Source of the DNA: Chloroflexaceae bacterium
Lineage (GTDB): Bacteria; Chloroflexota; Chloroflexia; Chloroflexales; Chloroflexaceae
Assembly: GCA_012032475.1 (NCBI GenBank)
Contig: JAAUSY010000018.1
Span: 1-39,470 of the forward strand
Direction of reading: 5' to 3'
DNA length: 39,470 nucleotides
Shown piece after piece: positions 26,370-38,600 of the stretch. The position numbers and the translations under genes are program-made. The notes beneath the pieces were generated by a model. The model did not search any database. It had not been told where the DNA came from and saw only the letters and a program-made list of their open reading frames with translations. Numbering within the stretch: position 1 is the first letter of the stretch; each line of letters starts with the position of its first letter.

Positions 26370-26404
26370 CAGGGAACGCCGACCGCACGGTGTCCCTGGT
26401 TTTT
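26370..26404 (+). terminator. Terminator-like hairpin inside the leader
   Basis: CAGGGA (26370-26375) pairs with TCCCTG (26393-26398), with inner CCG/CGG pairs, and GGTTTTTG follows. It could end a short RNA of about 240 nt or serve as an attenuator for the giant gene. Confidence 0.5.
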
Positions 26405-26416
26405 GCTGCCTGCTTC

Positions 26417-26484
26417 CCCGGTGCCGGAGACACCCGACGACTGGAACCTGATCAATACTCCACAAGGAACTTGGAGCGTAGGGA
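26417..26484 (+). promoter_or_regulatory. THI-box-like (TPP riboswitch-like) core
   Basis: In order: GGTG ... CGGAGA ... CACC (26420-26434), GAACCTGATC (26444-26453), a hairpin CTCC ... GGAG, and GCGTAGGGA (26476-26484). GAACCTGATC and GCGNAGGGA are the two most conserved strands of TPP riboswitches and face each other across a helix here as there. Against it: CTGAGA is replaced by CGGAGA, helix P3 is missing, the enclosed hairpin is longer, and the downstream gene has no link to thiamine. Confidence 0.3.
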
Positions 26485-26568
26485 CCCGCAAGAATATGCC
26501 ACCTGGCGGATACGAAAGTAGGCCGGGTGGGGGAGGTATTTCTCGTGTTCGAGAAATATACTAGCATC

Positions 26569-26580
26569 ACTCGTACGAGT
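26569..26580. promoter_or_regulatory. Palindrome ACTCGTACGAGT
   Basis: A perfect 12-bp palindrome 50 bp before the giant gene start and just after the hairpin at 26537-26558. Possible operator; the binder is unknown. Confidence 0.35.
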
Positions 26581-26630
26581 ATCCGTCGCATTTCGTGGCC
26601 CTTTGATTATGTTTAGGGAGGAATAGCCTG

Positions 26631-29600
26631 ATGAGGAAAGGATTTTCCACTTTTACCGAGAAGAAGAACCATTTCCTGCTCTTGTTCTTGCTCGTTGTCC
26701 CCTTTTTGGCGCTGCTCGTGCCGGCGGCCCGCCCCGCCTATGCCGCGCCATCACTCGAAATCTCCCAGATACTGGCTTCCGGCTCCTCACCTGCCGAAAC
26801 TGGCACCAGCTTCACCTTTCGCCTGAGCTACCGGTGTGCCAGCATCACCGAAGACTGCACCAACGTGGTCGTCACCTATCCCCTCGCCATCAACGGCATG
26901 GAGTTCGTCAACCAGATACAGAACAGTCACATCCAGAGCTTTAGCTCGGCCGGCGGTGTGGCAACCTGGACCTTCAAGAACCCCCTGGGTGCTGGCTCAA
27001 CCGGCCAGCTCGACCTGACGGCCCGCTTCAAGAACGACGGTACCATCCCCGATGGCTACACCGCCAACGCCCAGGGAACCATGACCGCGACCGGCGCAAC
27101 CGACGCCACCACCAACATCATCGTGATGGAGGCGGACGCCGAAAACACGACCTACACCGCCAGCAAGACGCGGGTTTCTCCCTCGAACGTGATAGTTGAG
27201 AACCCCACCGGCAACCCGGTGGATGCCACCATCACCTACCGCGTGCAGGTCTGCCAGCCCTCCAACAGCCAGCAGGGTGGTCTGGACCTCACCAACATCA
27301 CCATGACCGACACCCTGCCGGGGGCGGGAGCCGCAGAGTTCCAGAGCGCGACGACCCAGGGCGGCGACACCCTCACCTGCGACGGAGGAGCCTGCACCGC
27401 AGGCACACCCTACAGCGCCGTGACCTGGCAAATCCCCGTGCTCGACACCGGCAGCGGCACGCAGTGCGCCAGCCGCGATGTGACCATTGTCATTCCGGCC
27501 GGCACCTTTGCCGTTGGCGCTTCCATTGCCAACAACATGAGCGTCACGGGAACGCCCTATGGCGGCTCGCCCATCACCCCGCTGAACGCCAGCAACACCA
27601 CCACCGCCCAGGGGGTCACGCCCACTCCGTCGGCCACCCTGACCAAGAGCGTGTCGTCCCCAGAGATGAACCTCGGTGGCACCGTGACCTACCGCCTCCG
27701 CGCCGAGAACGACGGCAACACACCCCTCGACGATTTCACCCTCGTGGATGCCATCCCCGACCAGGTGGAGGTGACCCAGATCCGCACCCTGTTAGCGGAT
27801 AGTATCCCCGTCACCCTCTCCTACCAGGTGGACGACGGCGGTTGGGTGACATGGGGCGTCTACATCATCCCGAATGGCCTGTATACCCTGGATGTTTCCA
27901 CCCTTGGTCTTGGGGCAGGGCAGCGGATTACCGACCTGCGGTGGGAATATGGCACCGTGCCTGCCGGGTTCGACCTGGACCAGGACCCGACCACCGGCTT
28001 CCGGGCCACCGTCACCAGCGACACCCCGAGCAACCCGTTTAACAATACCGCCAACCTGACCTGGGAACATTCCGGAACGCCCGACAGCGACAGCGACCCG
28101 GTCGGCCTGACGGTTATCCCCGAACGCCCCCGCATCCGCGTGGAAAAGTCGGTTCAGAGCGGCAACCCGGCCTATGAAGGCTCAACCGTGCGCTACCGCC
28201 TGCGGCTGCGGAACGATTCCTACACCGGCACCCCCCTGGAGAACCCGGTGCTGGCCGACCTCCTGCCGCCGGATCTGGAATATATCGGCAACCTGACTTC
28301 TTCCGGCACGATGCCCGATGTGGAGCAGATAGACAACTACGGCGGCACTCAAACACTGTTGCGCTTCCACTGGGATGATTTTGGCGGAGATGGGCCGACG
28401 CTCAGTCTGGCAGACGGCAGCGACATCAATCTCGAATTCGATGTACGAGTCAGCGCCGGAGCTTCCGTCGGAACGCGCAACAACCGCGGCTACCTCATCA
28501 AGTGGGGCAACCCTCCGATAGACCAGAGTAGTTGGTGCCAGAGCATCCAGAGCGACAGCAGCGACCTGGACAGTGACACCAACACCGCCGAACAGTTCTG
28601 CGCCAGCAGCAATACCCCGGTCAACGTCGTCATTGCGCAGCCGCAGGTTCGCGTCGAAAAGAGCATCATCAGCGGCAGCCCGGCCTACAGCGGCGACATC
28701 GTGCGCTACCAGGTGCGGCTCGTGAACAATTCCCAGACCAACACCGCCCTGGTTAACCCCGTCCTGGGCGACCTGCTCCAGTCTGGGATGGAGTACGTGG
28801 GCAACGTGGCCGTTTCGGGCAATGGTGGTGCCCCCGACCCCTACGAAGAAGTCATTCCCGACTACAACGGCACCGGGCGCACCCTGGTGCGCTTCCGGTG
28901 GGATGGCACCCCGACCTTCTCTCTGCCAGGCGATGACCGAGACATCCGCGTCCAGTTTGATGTGCGCGTCGGCGCATCCGTACTGTACGGAACCGAGACC
29001 GAAGGCAACCGCGCCGCCCTCATCGAATGGGACAACCCGACGATTGACATCACCAGCCAGAGCGAAACGACCACGGTGGATGTCAACGACCTGGACGGCG
29101 ACACCAACACCACCGAGGAATTCAGCTACACCAACAACAACGACCGCATCACCGTGAACGCCATCGCCCAGCTCGACTCAGTCAAGTGGGTCAAGGGGCA
29201 ACTCGACGCCAACTGGCACAGATACCCCGAAAGTGGCCTCACGGTGCGGGGCGGCACCATCGAATACCGCATGGAGGTTGAGAACACCGGCAACGTGCCC
29301 ATGCGCAACACCTCCATTGTGGACGTACTGCCCTACGTAGGCGACACGGGTGTCATTGACCCCCAGGCTCGTCTTTCGGTGTGGCAGCCGCAGTTCACCC
29401 AGCTCATCGAAGTACCGGCGGGCGTCGTGGTCTACTACAGCGAAGAGCAAAACCCCTGCCGCAACGCGACCTATCCGCCGAACCTCTTTCCCAGTCTGAC
29501 CACACCTACCTGCACCGACCCGCAGTGGACCACCGTTCCGCCGGCCGACAGCACGCGGGTGCGGGCCTTCCGCGTTGACTTTGGCACCACCATCCTGAAC

Positions 29601-32600
29601 CCGGCGGACAAGGTGGAAGTGCGCTGGCTGATGCACGCGCCCGTTGACGCGCCGGTGGGCGAAATCGCCTGGAACTCGTTTGGCTACATCGCCACCCGCA
29701 CCGACACGGGAACTGACATGCTCCCCGCCGAACCCATCAAGGTCGGCATCGAGGTGGAGGCTCCGCCCGTTTCCACGGCCAGCTACGGCAACTACGTCTG
29801 GGTTGACGCGAACGACAACAATATCCAGGATGATGCCCCGGCCAATGGGGTCAACCTGGTTCAGGTGAACCTCTACACCCCTGGCCCGAATGGCATCCCC
29901 GGCGACGGCGATGACATCCCCATTCGCGACACCCTCACCGCCAACAACTTTGCCGGCCAGCCGGGCTACTACCTCTTCGACGGCCTGACACCGGGCAACT
30001 ACTACGCCCGCTTCTACCCGCCGGTCGGCTACGGCGTCGTGCTGGCCGACCAGGGCGGCGACGACACGGTGGACTCCGACGTGGTCTTTGACAACGGCAT
30101 CTACCGCACCGACGTGACCACCCTGGTGGCCGGCGAGAACGACCTCACCTGGGACATGGGTCTCTATGTCAAGCCCACTGCCGCCATCGGCAACTACGTC
30201 TGGTTCGATGAGAACGGCGACGGGGTTCAGAACGACGGAGCCAGCAATGGCATCAACGGGGTGCGCGTCGAACTGCTGCAAGGCGGCAGTCCTATCAGCG
30301 AAACCGTCACCACCGACGACGTGAACGGCAACCCCGGCTACTACCTGTTTGACGACCTGACCCCCGGCACCTACTCGCTGCGCTTCCACCCGCCAACCGG
30401 GGCGACCTTCACCACCCCGAACCTGGGAGGGAACGACACCGCCGACTCCGATGCCAACACGGGGACAGGCGAAACTACCACGACCACGCTGGTCGCGGGC
30501 GAATACGACAGCACATGGGACGCCGGCCTCATCATGCCGACCGGCCCGCTGAGCCTGGGCAACCGCGTCTGGTTCGACGCCGACAACGATGGGCGATATG
30601 AGCCGGGCGGCGATGACGGCGCAACCCCCGGTATCAACGGAGTACGCGTTGACCTCTACCGCGACATCAACACCAACGGCGAACCCGACGCGAGCGAATA
30701 CTACTCCACCGTTTCGACCTACACCAGCGGCGGCGTGCCCGGCTACTACAACTTTACCGGCTTGCCGGCGGGCGATTACCTCGTGGTCATCCACCCGGAC
30801 AATTTCCTGGGCGGTGCTCCCCTGAACGGCCTTGCCAGCAGCACCGGCGGCAACCCTGCCAACGAAGCCGACCCCAACAGCGACATTGACAGCGACGACA
30901 ACGGCATCCCGCGGCTGGGCTACCGCGCCATCAGCAACCCCGTCACCCTCACCGATGATGGCGAACCAATCAACGACGGCGACACCAACCCGGACTCGAA
31001 CATGAGCATTGACTTCGGCTTCTACCCGGTCGTGGCGCTCGGCAACCTGGTCTGGAACGATGCCAACAACAACGGCGTGGTAGACACCGGCGAGGGCGGC
31101 ATCCCCAATGTCACGGTGGCGCTGTGGCAGGACGACGGCGACGGCACCCCCGAACCAGGCGGCGACGACACCTTCCTCAGCGACCAGGCGACCGACGCTG
31201 GCGGGAGCTATCGCTTCGAAGACCTGCCCGCCGGGGACTACTTTGTCGTCATCAGCCCGACGAACTTCCTGGAAGGAGGAACGCTCTACCACTTCCGCAG
31301 CAGCACCGGCGGCAGCAGCGAACCGGCCCCCGACCCCGACAGCGATGAAGACGACAACGACGACAACGGGACCGAATCTGGCAGCGAGGGCGTGGTCAGC
31401 AAGGTTATCTCGCTTGCGCCAGGCACCGAAACTGCCAACGACGGCGACGGCAACGATAGCACCAACTTTACGCTGGACTTCGGCCTCTACACCTTGAGCC
31501 TGGGCAACCGCGTCTGGCACGACGAGAACAACAACGGCATCATAGACGGCGCTGAAACCGGTTTCGATGGGGTGGCAATCAGCCTCTACCAGGACGCCAA
31601 CAGCGACGGTCAGATTACTGGCAGCGAGACCACCCCCGTTTCAACGACGACCACGAGCGGCGGTGGCTACTACCTCTTCGACCACCTGCTGGAGGGCGAC
31701 TATCAGGTCGTGCTGGATACGTCCAACTTCACGAGCAGCGGCGTGCTGGTGGGCTACACGAGCAGCACCGGCGCAAACGGCGCAACCAGCGGCGATTATG
31801 AGCCGGGGCGCGACGTTGACACCGACCCGACCGACAGCGACGACAACGGCACCATCAGCGGCGTTCTGGGCAGCACGGGCCGCATCAGCAGCGCCATCGT
31901 CACGCTGACGCCCGGCGGCGAACCCACCAGTGAAAGCGACCTGGGACCCGACGGGTCGGGCAGCGCCGGCAACTCGGCCAGCAACCTGACGGTGGACTTC
32001 GGCCTCTTCCGAGCGCTGAGCCTGGGCAACCGCGTCTGGTATGACGGCAACAACAACGGCATCATAGACGGCAGTGAAACCGGCATCGGGGACGTGCTCG
32101 TCAATCTCTACTGCGACGCTGACGACAACGGCTATCTCAACGGCAGCGAGACGACGCCCATGAGCGCCACGACCACCGACGCGAGCGGCTACTACCTGTT
32201 TGACAACCTGCTCGAAGGCAATTACCGGGTCGAACTCGACGGGAGCAACTTCAACGAAGGGGAGGTGCTGGAGGGCTACACCAGCAGCACCGGCACCGAG
32301 GGCGAACAGACCGGCCCCAACGAACCCGCCCCCGATCCCGATACCAGCGCGACCGATAGCGACGACAACGGCACCATTGGTGGCACCCTGGGCAGCACGG
32401 GCAGCATCAGCAGCACCATGGTGACGCTGGCCTACGACAGTGAGCCGACCGGCGAAGGCGACCTGGGGACGGCAGGGTCGGGCAACGCCCGCAACATCAA
32501 CAGCAACCTGACGGTGGACTTTGGCGTGCTACGCCCCTTCAGCCTGGGCAACCGCGTCTGGCACGACGAGAACAACAACGGCATTCTTGACGATGGCGAA

Positions 32601-35600
32601 GAAGGTATTCCAGAGGTGCTGGTCAATCTCTACCACGATGCCGACGGCAACGGCTATCTCAATGGCAGCGAGACCACCCCGATACGCACGCAAGAAACAG
32701 ATGATGAGGGCTACTACCTGTTCGACTACCTGCTCGAAGGCAACTACCTGGTCGAACTGGACCCGATCAACTTCAGCGAGCATGATGAAGGCATGCTGGT
32801 AGGCTACACCAGCAGCACCGGCGTGAACGGCGGGGTCAGCGGCCCCTACGAACCCGCCCCCGACCCCAACCCGGCCCCGACTGGTACCGAACTGGACCGC
32901 GACGACAACGGGACCATCGGCGGCGTTCTGGGGAGCAGCACAGGCAGCATCAGCAGCACCATGGTGACGCTCTCGAACCGCAGCGAGCCAGAAGACGAAC
33001 CCGACCCGGACCTGGACCAGGGACCCGACGGGGCCGGCAGCGCCGATGACAACAACAGCAACCTGACGGTGGATTTTGGCCTGTTCCGTCCGCTCAGCCT
33101 GGGCAACCGCGTCTGGTATGACCACAACAACAACGGCGTCATAGACGAGGATATCCCGGAAGAGTTGGGCATCAGTGAGGTGACGATCAACCTCTACCTG
33201 GATGTCAACGAGGATGGAGAATTGACCGGCGACGAGACTGAGCCAATAGCGTGGACCACCACCGACGAGAATGGCTACTACCTGTTCGACAACCTGCTAC
33301 CGGGTGACTACATCCTCGAAGTAGACGTGGTCAACTTCGTTGCGGGTGGGGTGCTGATAGGCCATATCAGCAGCACCGGCGCGGACGATGCCATCGGCCC
33401 CTACGAACCCGCGCCCGACCCTGACACCGACGAAGACGAAGACGACAACGGCACCAGGGGTGAAGATGGTCATGTCCGCAGCGCCCCCGTCACTCTGTCG
33501 CACGACGAAGAGCCAGACGAAGAAGAAGACCTGGGACCACGCGGCTCCGGCAACGCTCGCAATGACAACAGCAACCTGACGGTGGACTTTGGCATCCTCC
33601 GCCCCTTCAACATCGGCAACCGCGTCTGGAATGACAAGAACAACAACGGTATCATGGACCTGGGTGAGCCGGGTTTCGATGGGGTGCTGGTCAATCTCTA
33701 CCACGATATCAACGGGGACGGGCAGTTGACCGGCGGGGAAACCATCCCAGTCAACACCACCACGACCCACGACAACGGCTACTACCTGTTCGACCACCTG
33801 CTGCCGGGGGTCTACCTGGTCGAAATCGCCCCGGAGAACTTTGAGGAGGGCGAACCGCTGGAACACTACATCAGCAGCACCGGCCAGGCGGCATCGGCAA
33901 CGGGTCCCTTTGAACCGGCCCCCAACGCCGATACGAACGCGACCGACCGCGACGACAACGGCACAACGACCGGCATTCTGGGGAGCGGCGGCATCATTCG
34001 CGCAACCGCGGTGGGTCTGGACATCGGCGAGGAGCCAGTGGGCGAAAGCGACCTGGGACCGGAACGCACCGGCAGCGCCAGCGACAACAACAGCAACCTG
34101 ACAGTGGACTTTGGCCTGTTCCGTCCGCTCAGCCTGGGCAACCGCGTCTGGCACGACCGCAACAACAACGGCGCGATGGAACCCGACGAACACGGTATCA
34201 GCAACGTAATCGTTCATCTGTACCGCGACAGCGACGGCAACGAGGTGCTGGAAGGTGGCGAAACCATCCCCATCGCCAGCATGATGACCAACGACAACGG
34301 CTACTACCTGTTCGACTATCTGCGTCCGGGTCTCTACCTGGTCGAACTGGCGGAAGAGAACTTTATCGGGACGGGCGTTCTGAAGGGCTATACCAGCAGC
34401 ATCGGGACCAACGATGCCCTGACCGGCCCCTACGAGCCAGCCGCAGACGTAGACAGCGACCCCACCGACCTGGACGACAACGGCACGATAGAAGGCATCC
34501 TGCAAAGCGGGGGTGCTATTCGCAGCGACTTTGTGAATCTGTCCTACGACCAGGAACCGACCCTGGAATACGATGTAGGACCCTTCGGGTCGGGCATTGC
34601 GATTGACCGCGACAGCAATCTGACGGCGGACTTCGGGGTCTTCCGCCTGCTGAGCCTGGGCAACCGCGTCTGGAAGGACCTGGACAACGATGGTCGCTAC
34701 GAGCCGGACGCCGGCGAGGTGGGCATCAACGATGTGCGGCTCAATCTCTACCGCGACGTGGACGGGAACGGCGTGTATACACCCGACACCGACGAGTTCA
34801 TTGCCAGCACCACCACGGCAACGCGTGGAGGCGAGCCAGGCTACTATCTCTTTGAGCGGCTCATGCCTGGGGACTATGTGGTGCAGATTGACCCCACCAA
34901 CCCGGCCCTGGATGGCCTTGCCAGCAGCACGGGCAATGAACCAACCCCCGACCCGGACAACGACGCCGACCACGACGACAACGGCGACCCGCAGGAGGGG
35001 CAAGGGGTGCTCAGCCAGGCCGTGACGCTGGCACTCGATGGCGAACCAACGGACGATGGCGACACCGACCCCTTCACGAACCTGACCGTGGACTTCGGGT
35101 TCTATCCGCTGCTCACGCTCGGCAACTACCTCTGGAACGACCTGGACAACGATGGTCTCTATGAGCCGGGGAATGGCGAGACGGGCATTGATGGCGTGCG
35201 GGTCAACCTCTACCGCGACACTGATGAGAATGGGGTCTATACGCCCGGCGTGGACGAAATCGTCGACTCGACCACCAGCACAGCCAGGGAGGGCATGCCC
35301 GGTTATTACGAATTCAACGGGCTTCCCGTTGGCGACTATATCGTCCAGATTGACCCGGCGAACTTCGGGGACAATGGCGTGCTGCGCCAATTTGCCAGCA
35401 GCACGGGCAACGACGTCAATGGCGTGGCTCCTGACCCGGACGACGACCGCAACGACGATGACAACGGGACACCGCAGGACGGGCACGGGGTGGTGAGCCA
35501 GGCCGTGACGCTCACGGCAGGTGGTGAGCCGACGAACGACGGCGACCCCGACAACACCACGAACCTGACGGTGGACTTCGGGTTCTACCCGCTGCTGAGC

Positions 35601-38600
35601 CTGGGCAACCGTATCTGGAACGACCTGGACAACGACGGTCTCTATGAGCCGGGGAACGGCGAGAATGGCATCAATGGGGTGGATGTCAATCTCTACCGCG
35701 ACACCGACGGGAACGGCACCTACACGCCCGGCGTGGATGAGTTTCTGAGCACGACCACCACCCGCACCAGGGACAACGTGGCGGGTTTCTACCGCTTCGA
35801 TGACCTGGAAGCTGGTGACTATGTGGTGCAGATTGACCCGGTGAACTTCGGGGAAAACGGCGTGCTGCGCCATTTCGCTAGCAGCACCGGCAATGAGCCA
35901 ACGCCCGACCCGGACAACGACGCCGACCACGACGATAACGGCGACCCGCAGGAGGGGCAGGGCGTGGTGAGCCAGGCCGTGACGCTTTCTTACGGAGCCG
36001 AGCCAACGAACGATGGCGACACTGACCGCCAGAGCAACCTGACGGTAGACTTCGGCTTCTACCCGCTGGTTTCTCTGGGCGACTTCGTGTGGCTCGATGA
36101 GAACCGCAACGGCCTGCAAGATGAAGGGGAATTCGGGGTCGAAGGCGTGACCGTCGAACTCTACGACCGCACCGACACGCTGATTGGCACGACAACGACC
36201 GATATCAATGGGCACTACGGGTTCAATGGCCTGGTGCCGGGTGGCTATTCGGTGCGGTTCATTCTGCCCGAAACCTATCTCTTCACTACGCAGAACCAGG
36301 GTGACAACCCGGCCACCGACAGCGACGCCGACCCGGTGAGTGGCAAGACCCCGCTTCGCCAGTATGAAGCGGGCGACCAGGACCTCACCTGGGATGCAGG
36401 GGTGGTCAGCACGCTGCACCTGGGCGACCGGGTCTGGCACGACCTGGACAACGACGGTCTCTATGAGCCAGACAGCGGCGAAACCGGCATTGACGGGGTG
36501 CTCGTCAACCTCTACCGCGACGAAGACGGTAGCGGCGGGTATACGCCGGGCGTGGACTCGCTGATTGCCAGCAGCACCACCGCGACGACGGACCAGGGGC
36601 CGGGCATCTACCACTTCGACAACCTTGCGCCCGGTGACTACCTCGTACAGATTGACCCCTCCAACTTTGCGGAGGGCGGGGTGCTCCGCGGGCTTGCCAG
36701 CAGCACTGGCAACGATGTGGGTGGTACGGCTCCCGACCCGGACGATGACCGCAACGACGATGATAACGGGGTGCCCCAGGAGAACGAGGGCGTGGTGAGC
36801 CATCCCGTCACGCTGGCGGGCGGCAACGAGCCAACGAACGATGGCGACGACAACCCCAACACCAACCTGAGCGTGGACTTCGGCTTCTACCCGCTGCTCA
36901 GCCTGGGTAACCTGGTCTGGCATGACCTGGACAACGATGGCCGCTATGAGCCAGACAGCGGCGAAACCGGCATTGACGGGGTGGTGGTCAATCTCTACCG
37001 CGACACCGACGGCAACGGGGCCTACTCACCGGGCGTGGATACCTTCATTGCGGCGACCACGACCGCGACGGTAGGTGGACAGGCGGGTTTCTACCGCTTC
37101 GATGACCTGCCCGTGGGTGACTACCTCGTGCGGATTGACCAGGCTAACTTCGCGGAGGGCGGGCCGCTCTATGGGCTTGCTAACAGCACTGGCAACAACC
37201 AGGCTGATGGCATGGCTCCCGACCCGGACGACGATGCCGACCACGATGATAACGGCGACCTCTACCAGGAGCAGCACGTGGTCAGCCGCGCCGTGACGCT
37301 CTGGCCGGGCACCGAGCCGGTGAACGATGGCGACGAGGATGCGGAAAGCAACCTGACGGTGGACTTCGGGTTCTACCCGCTGCTGACCATTGGGAACCGC
37401 ATCTGGAACGACCTGGACAACGACGGCACCTATGAGCCGGGCGAGGGAGAACGGGGAATTGACGGGGTACGGGTGAATCTCTACCGCGACACCGATGGGA
37501 ACGGGGTCTACACGCCCGGCGTGGATGCCTTCGTTGCCAGCACTGTCAGCGCCACCAGCGATGGGGAACCGGGTATCTATCGCTTCGAGCACCTGCCGGC
37601 TGGCGACTATATGGTGCAGATTGACCCGGAGAACTTCGCTGACGGCGGGGTGCTCTATGGGATGACCAGCAGCCAGGGCAACGAGGTGGATGGAGTTGCG
37701 CCGGACCCGGACAACGATGTGGACCATGACGATAATGGGTATCCCTTCAGCGGATACGGGGCAGTGAGTTGGGCGGTGTCACTCGCACCGGGCAGCGAGC
37801 CAACGAACGATGGCGACAGCGACCCCAACACGAACCTGAGCATTGACTTTGGCTTCGTGGACCTGGAAGAGTACCGCAAGCCAGACATCGAGATTCACAA
37901 GACGGTCAGCGTGGCCCGCATTGTTCCGAACCAGGTGGTGACCTATACCATTGATATCACGAATACGGGCTACACTGTGATGCTGTCGCCGGTGGTGCTC
38001 ACGACACGATGGACGACGGCCTGAGCTATGTTCCAGGGAGCAGCAATCTGTTCGAGCCGTCGGTGAAGGGGCAGGTGCTCGTGTGGTCGGATGTGACCCA
38101 GGGGGCCGGCCTGGCTCCACGGCAGCGGGTGCGGGTCACCTTCCTGGCCGAGGTTCCGTCCGAGGTGGGGCAGTATGTGAATACGGCCACGGCTGAGGGC
38201 GTTCATACCACCGGGTCGGTCTTCGACACGGACGATGTGGTTCTGGCGGTGGAAGACCCGTCGGTTCGGGTAACGAAGCATGTCATGCCGCCGGGCTTCA
38301 CCAACGGGGTGATTACCTTCACCATTACGATTACGAACACCGGGCCAAGTGTGCTGGAGGTTCTGCCCATCGTGGACCATTTCTCCGGCCCCATCGAGTA
38401 CCTCGGTGGAAGCCCGTTCGCCGACATGGTGGACAATGTGGAACAGGTTATCGGGTGGAACGACCTGACCACCACGTATGGCGATATGCAGCCCGGTGCG
38501 GTCTACCGGATTGAGACGGTCTTCCGCCTGACGGATGAAACATCCGAAGAGGATGTTCACAATACGGCCACGGTGAGCGGGGCAACGGACCGCTTCGGGA

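Larger units (their letters stand above)
26161..26630 (+). ncRNA. Long structured leader or small RNA of unknown class
   Basis: A 545-bp gene-free stretch (26086-26630) holds many strong paired elements. GACCGGC/GCCGGTC (26205-26211 with 26234-26240) encloses CCTGC/GCAGG. CGCGAACCG/CGGTTCGCG (26250-26258 with 26302-26310) encloses CCCCTG/CAGGGG (26268-26273 with 26285-26290), whose loop GGCCA (26275-26279) can pair with TGGCC (26297-26301), an H-type pseudoknot. A terminator-like hairpin (26370-26404) divides it from a second structured part: a THI-box-like core, a GAAA-tetraloop hairpin (26499-26530) and a 9-bp hairpin (26537-26558). It is not RNase P RNA, tmRNA or a T-box by the motifs I know. 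It may be a riboswitch-type leader of the giant protein, or an sRNA plus a leader. Confidence 0.5.

Noticed and set aside
26417-26530. Cyclic-di-GMP class I riboswitch
   Set aside because: GGGAC, CGCAA and a GAAA tetraloop are present, but in the wrong order and the tetraloop is on the wrong stem. Attractive for an adhesin but not supported.
26161-26630. RNase P RNA, tmRNA, SRP RNA or a hammerhead/HDV ribozyme
   Set aside because: None of the conserved blocks was found: no GAGGAAAGTC or ACAGAAGGCGG, no tmRNA ends, no CTGATGA with GAAA in place, and the pseudoknot order does not fit HDV.
33297-36923. 1,208-codon minus-strand open frame opposite the giant gene
   Set aside because: It is an antisense artefact of the repeated GC-rich codons; composition and repeats mirror the sense protein and no domain is visible. 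The same holds for 29178-31520 and for the plus-strand frame 2848-4572 opposite leuS.
29784-37866. CRISPR-like or satellite DNA from the regular repeats
   Set aside because: The periods (345-555 bp) are in-frame protein repeats with no short repeat/spacer pattern.
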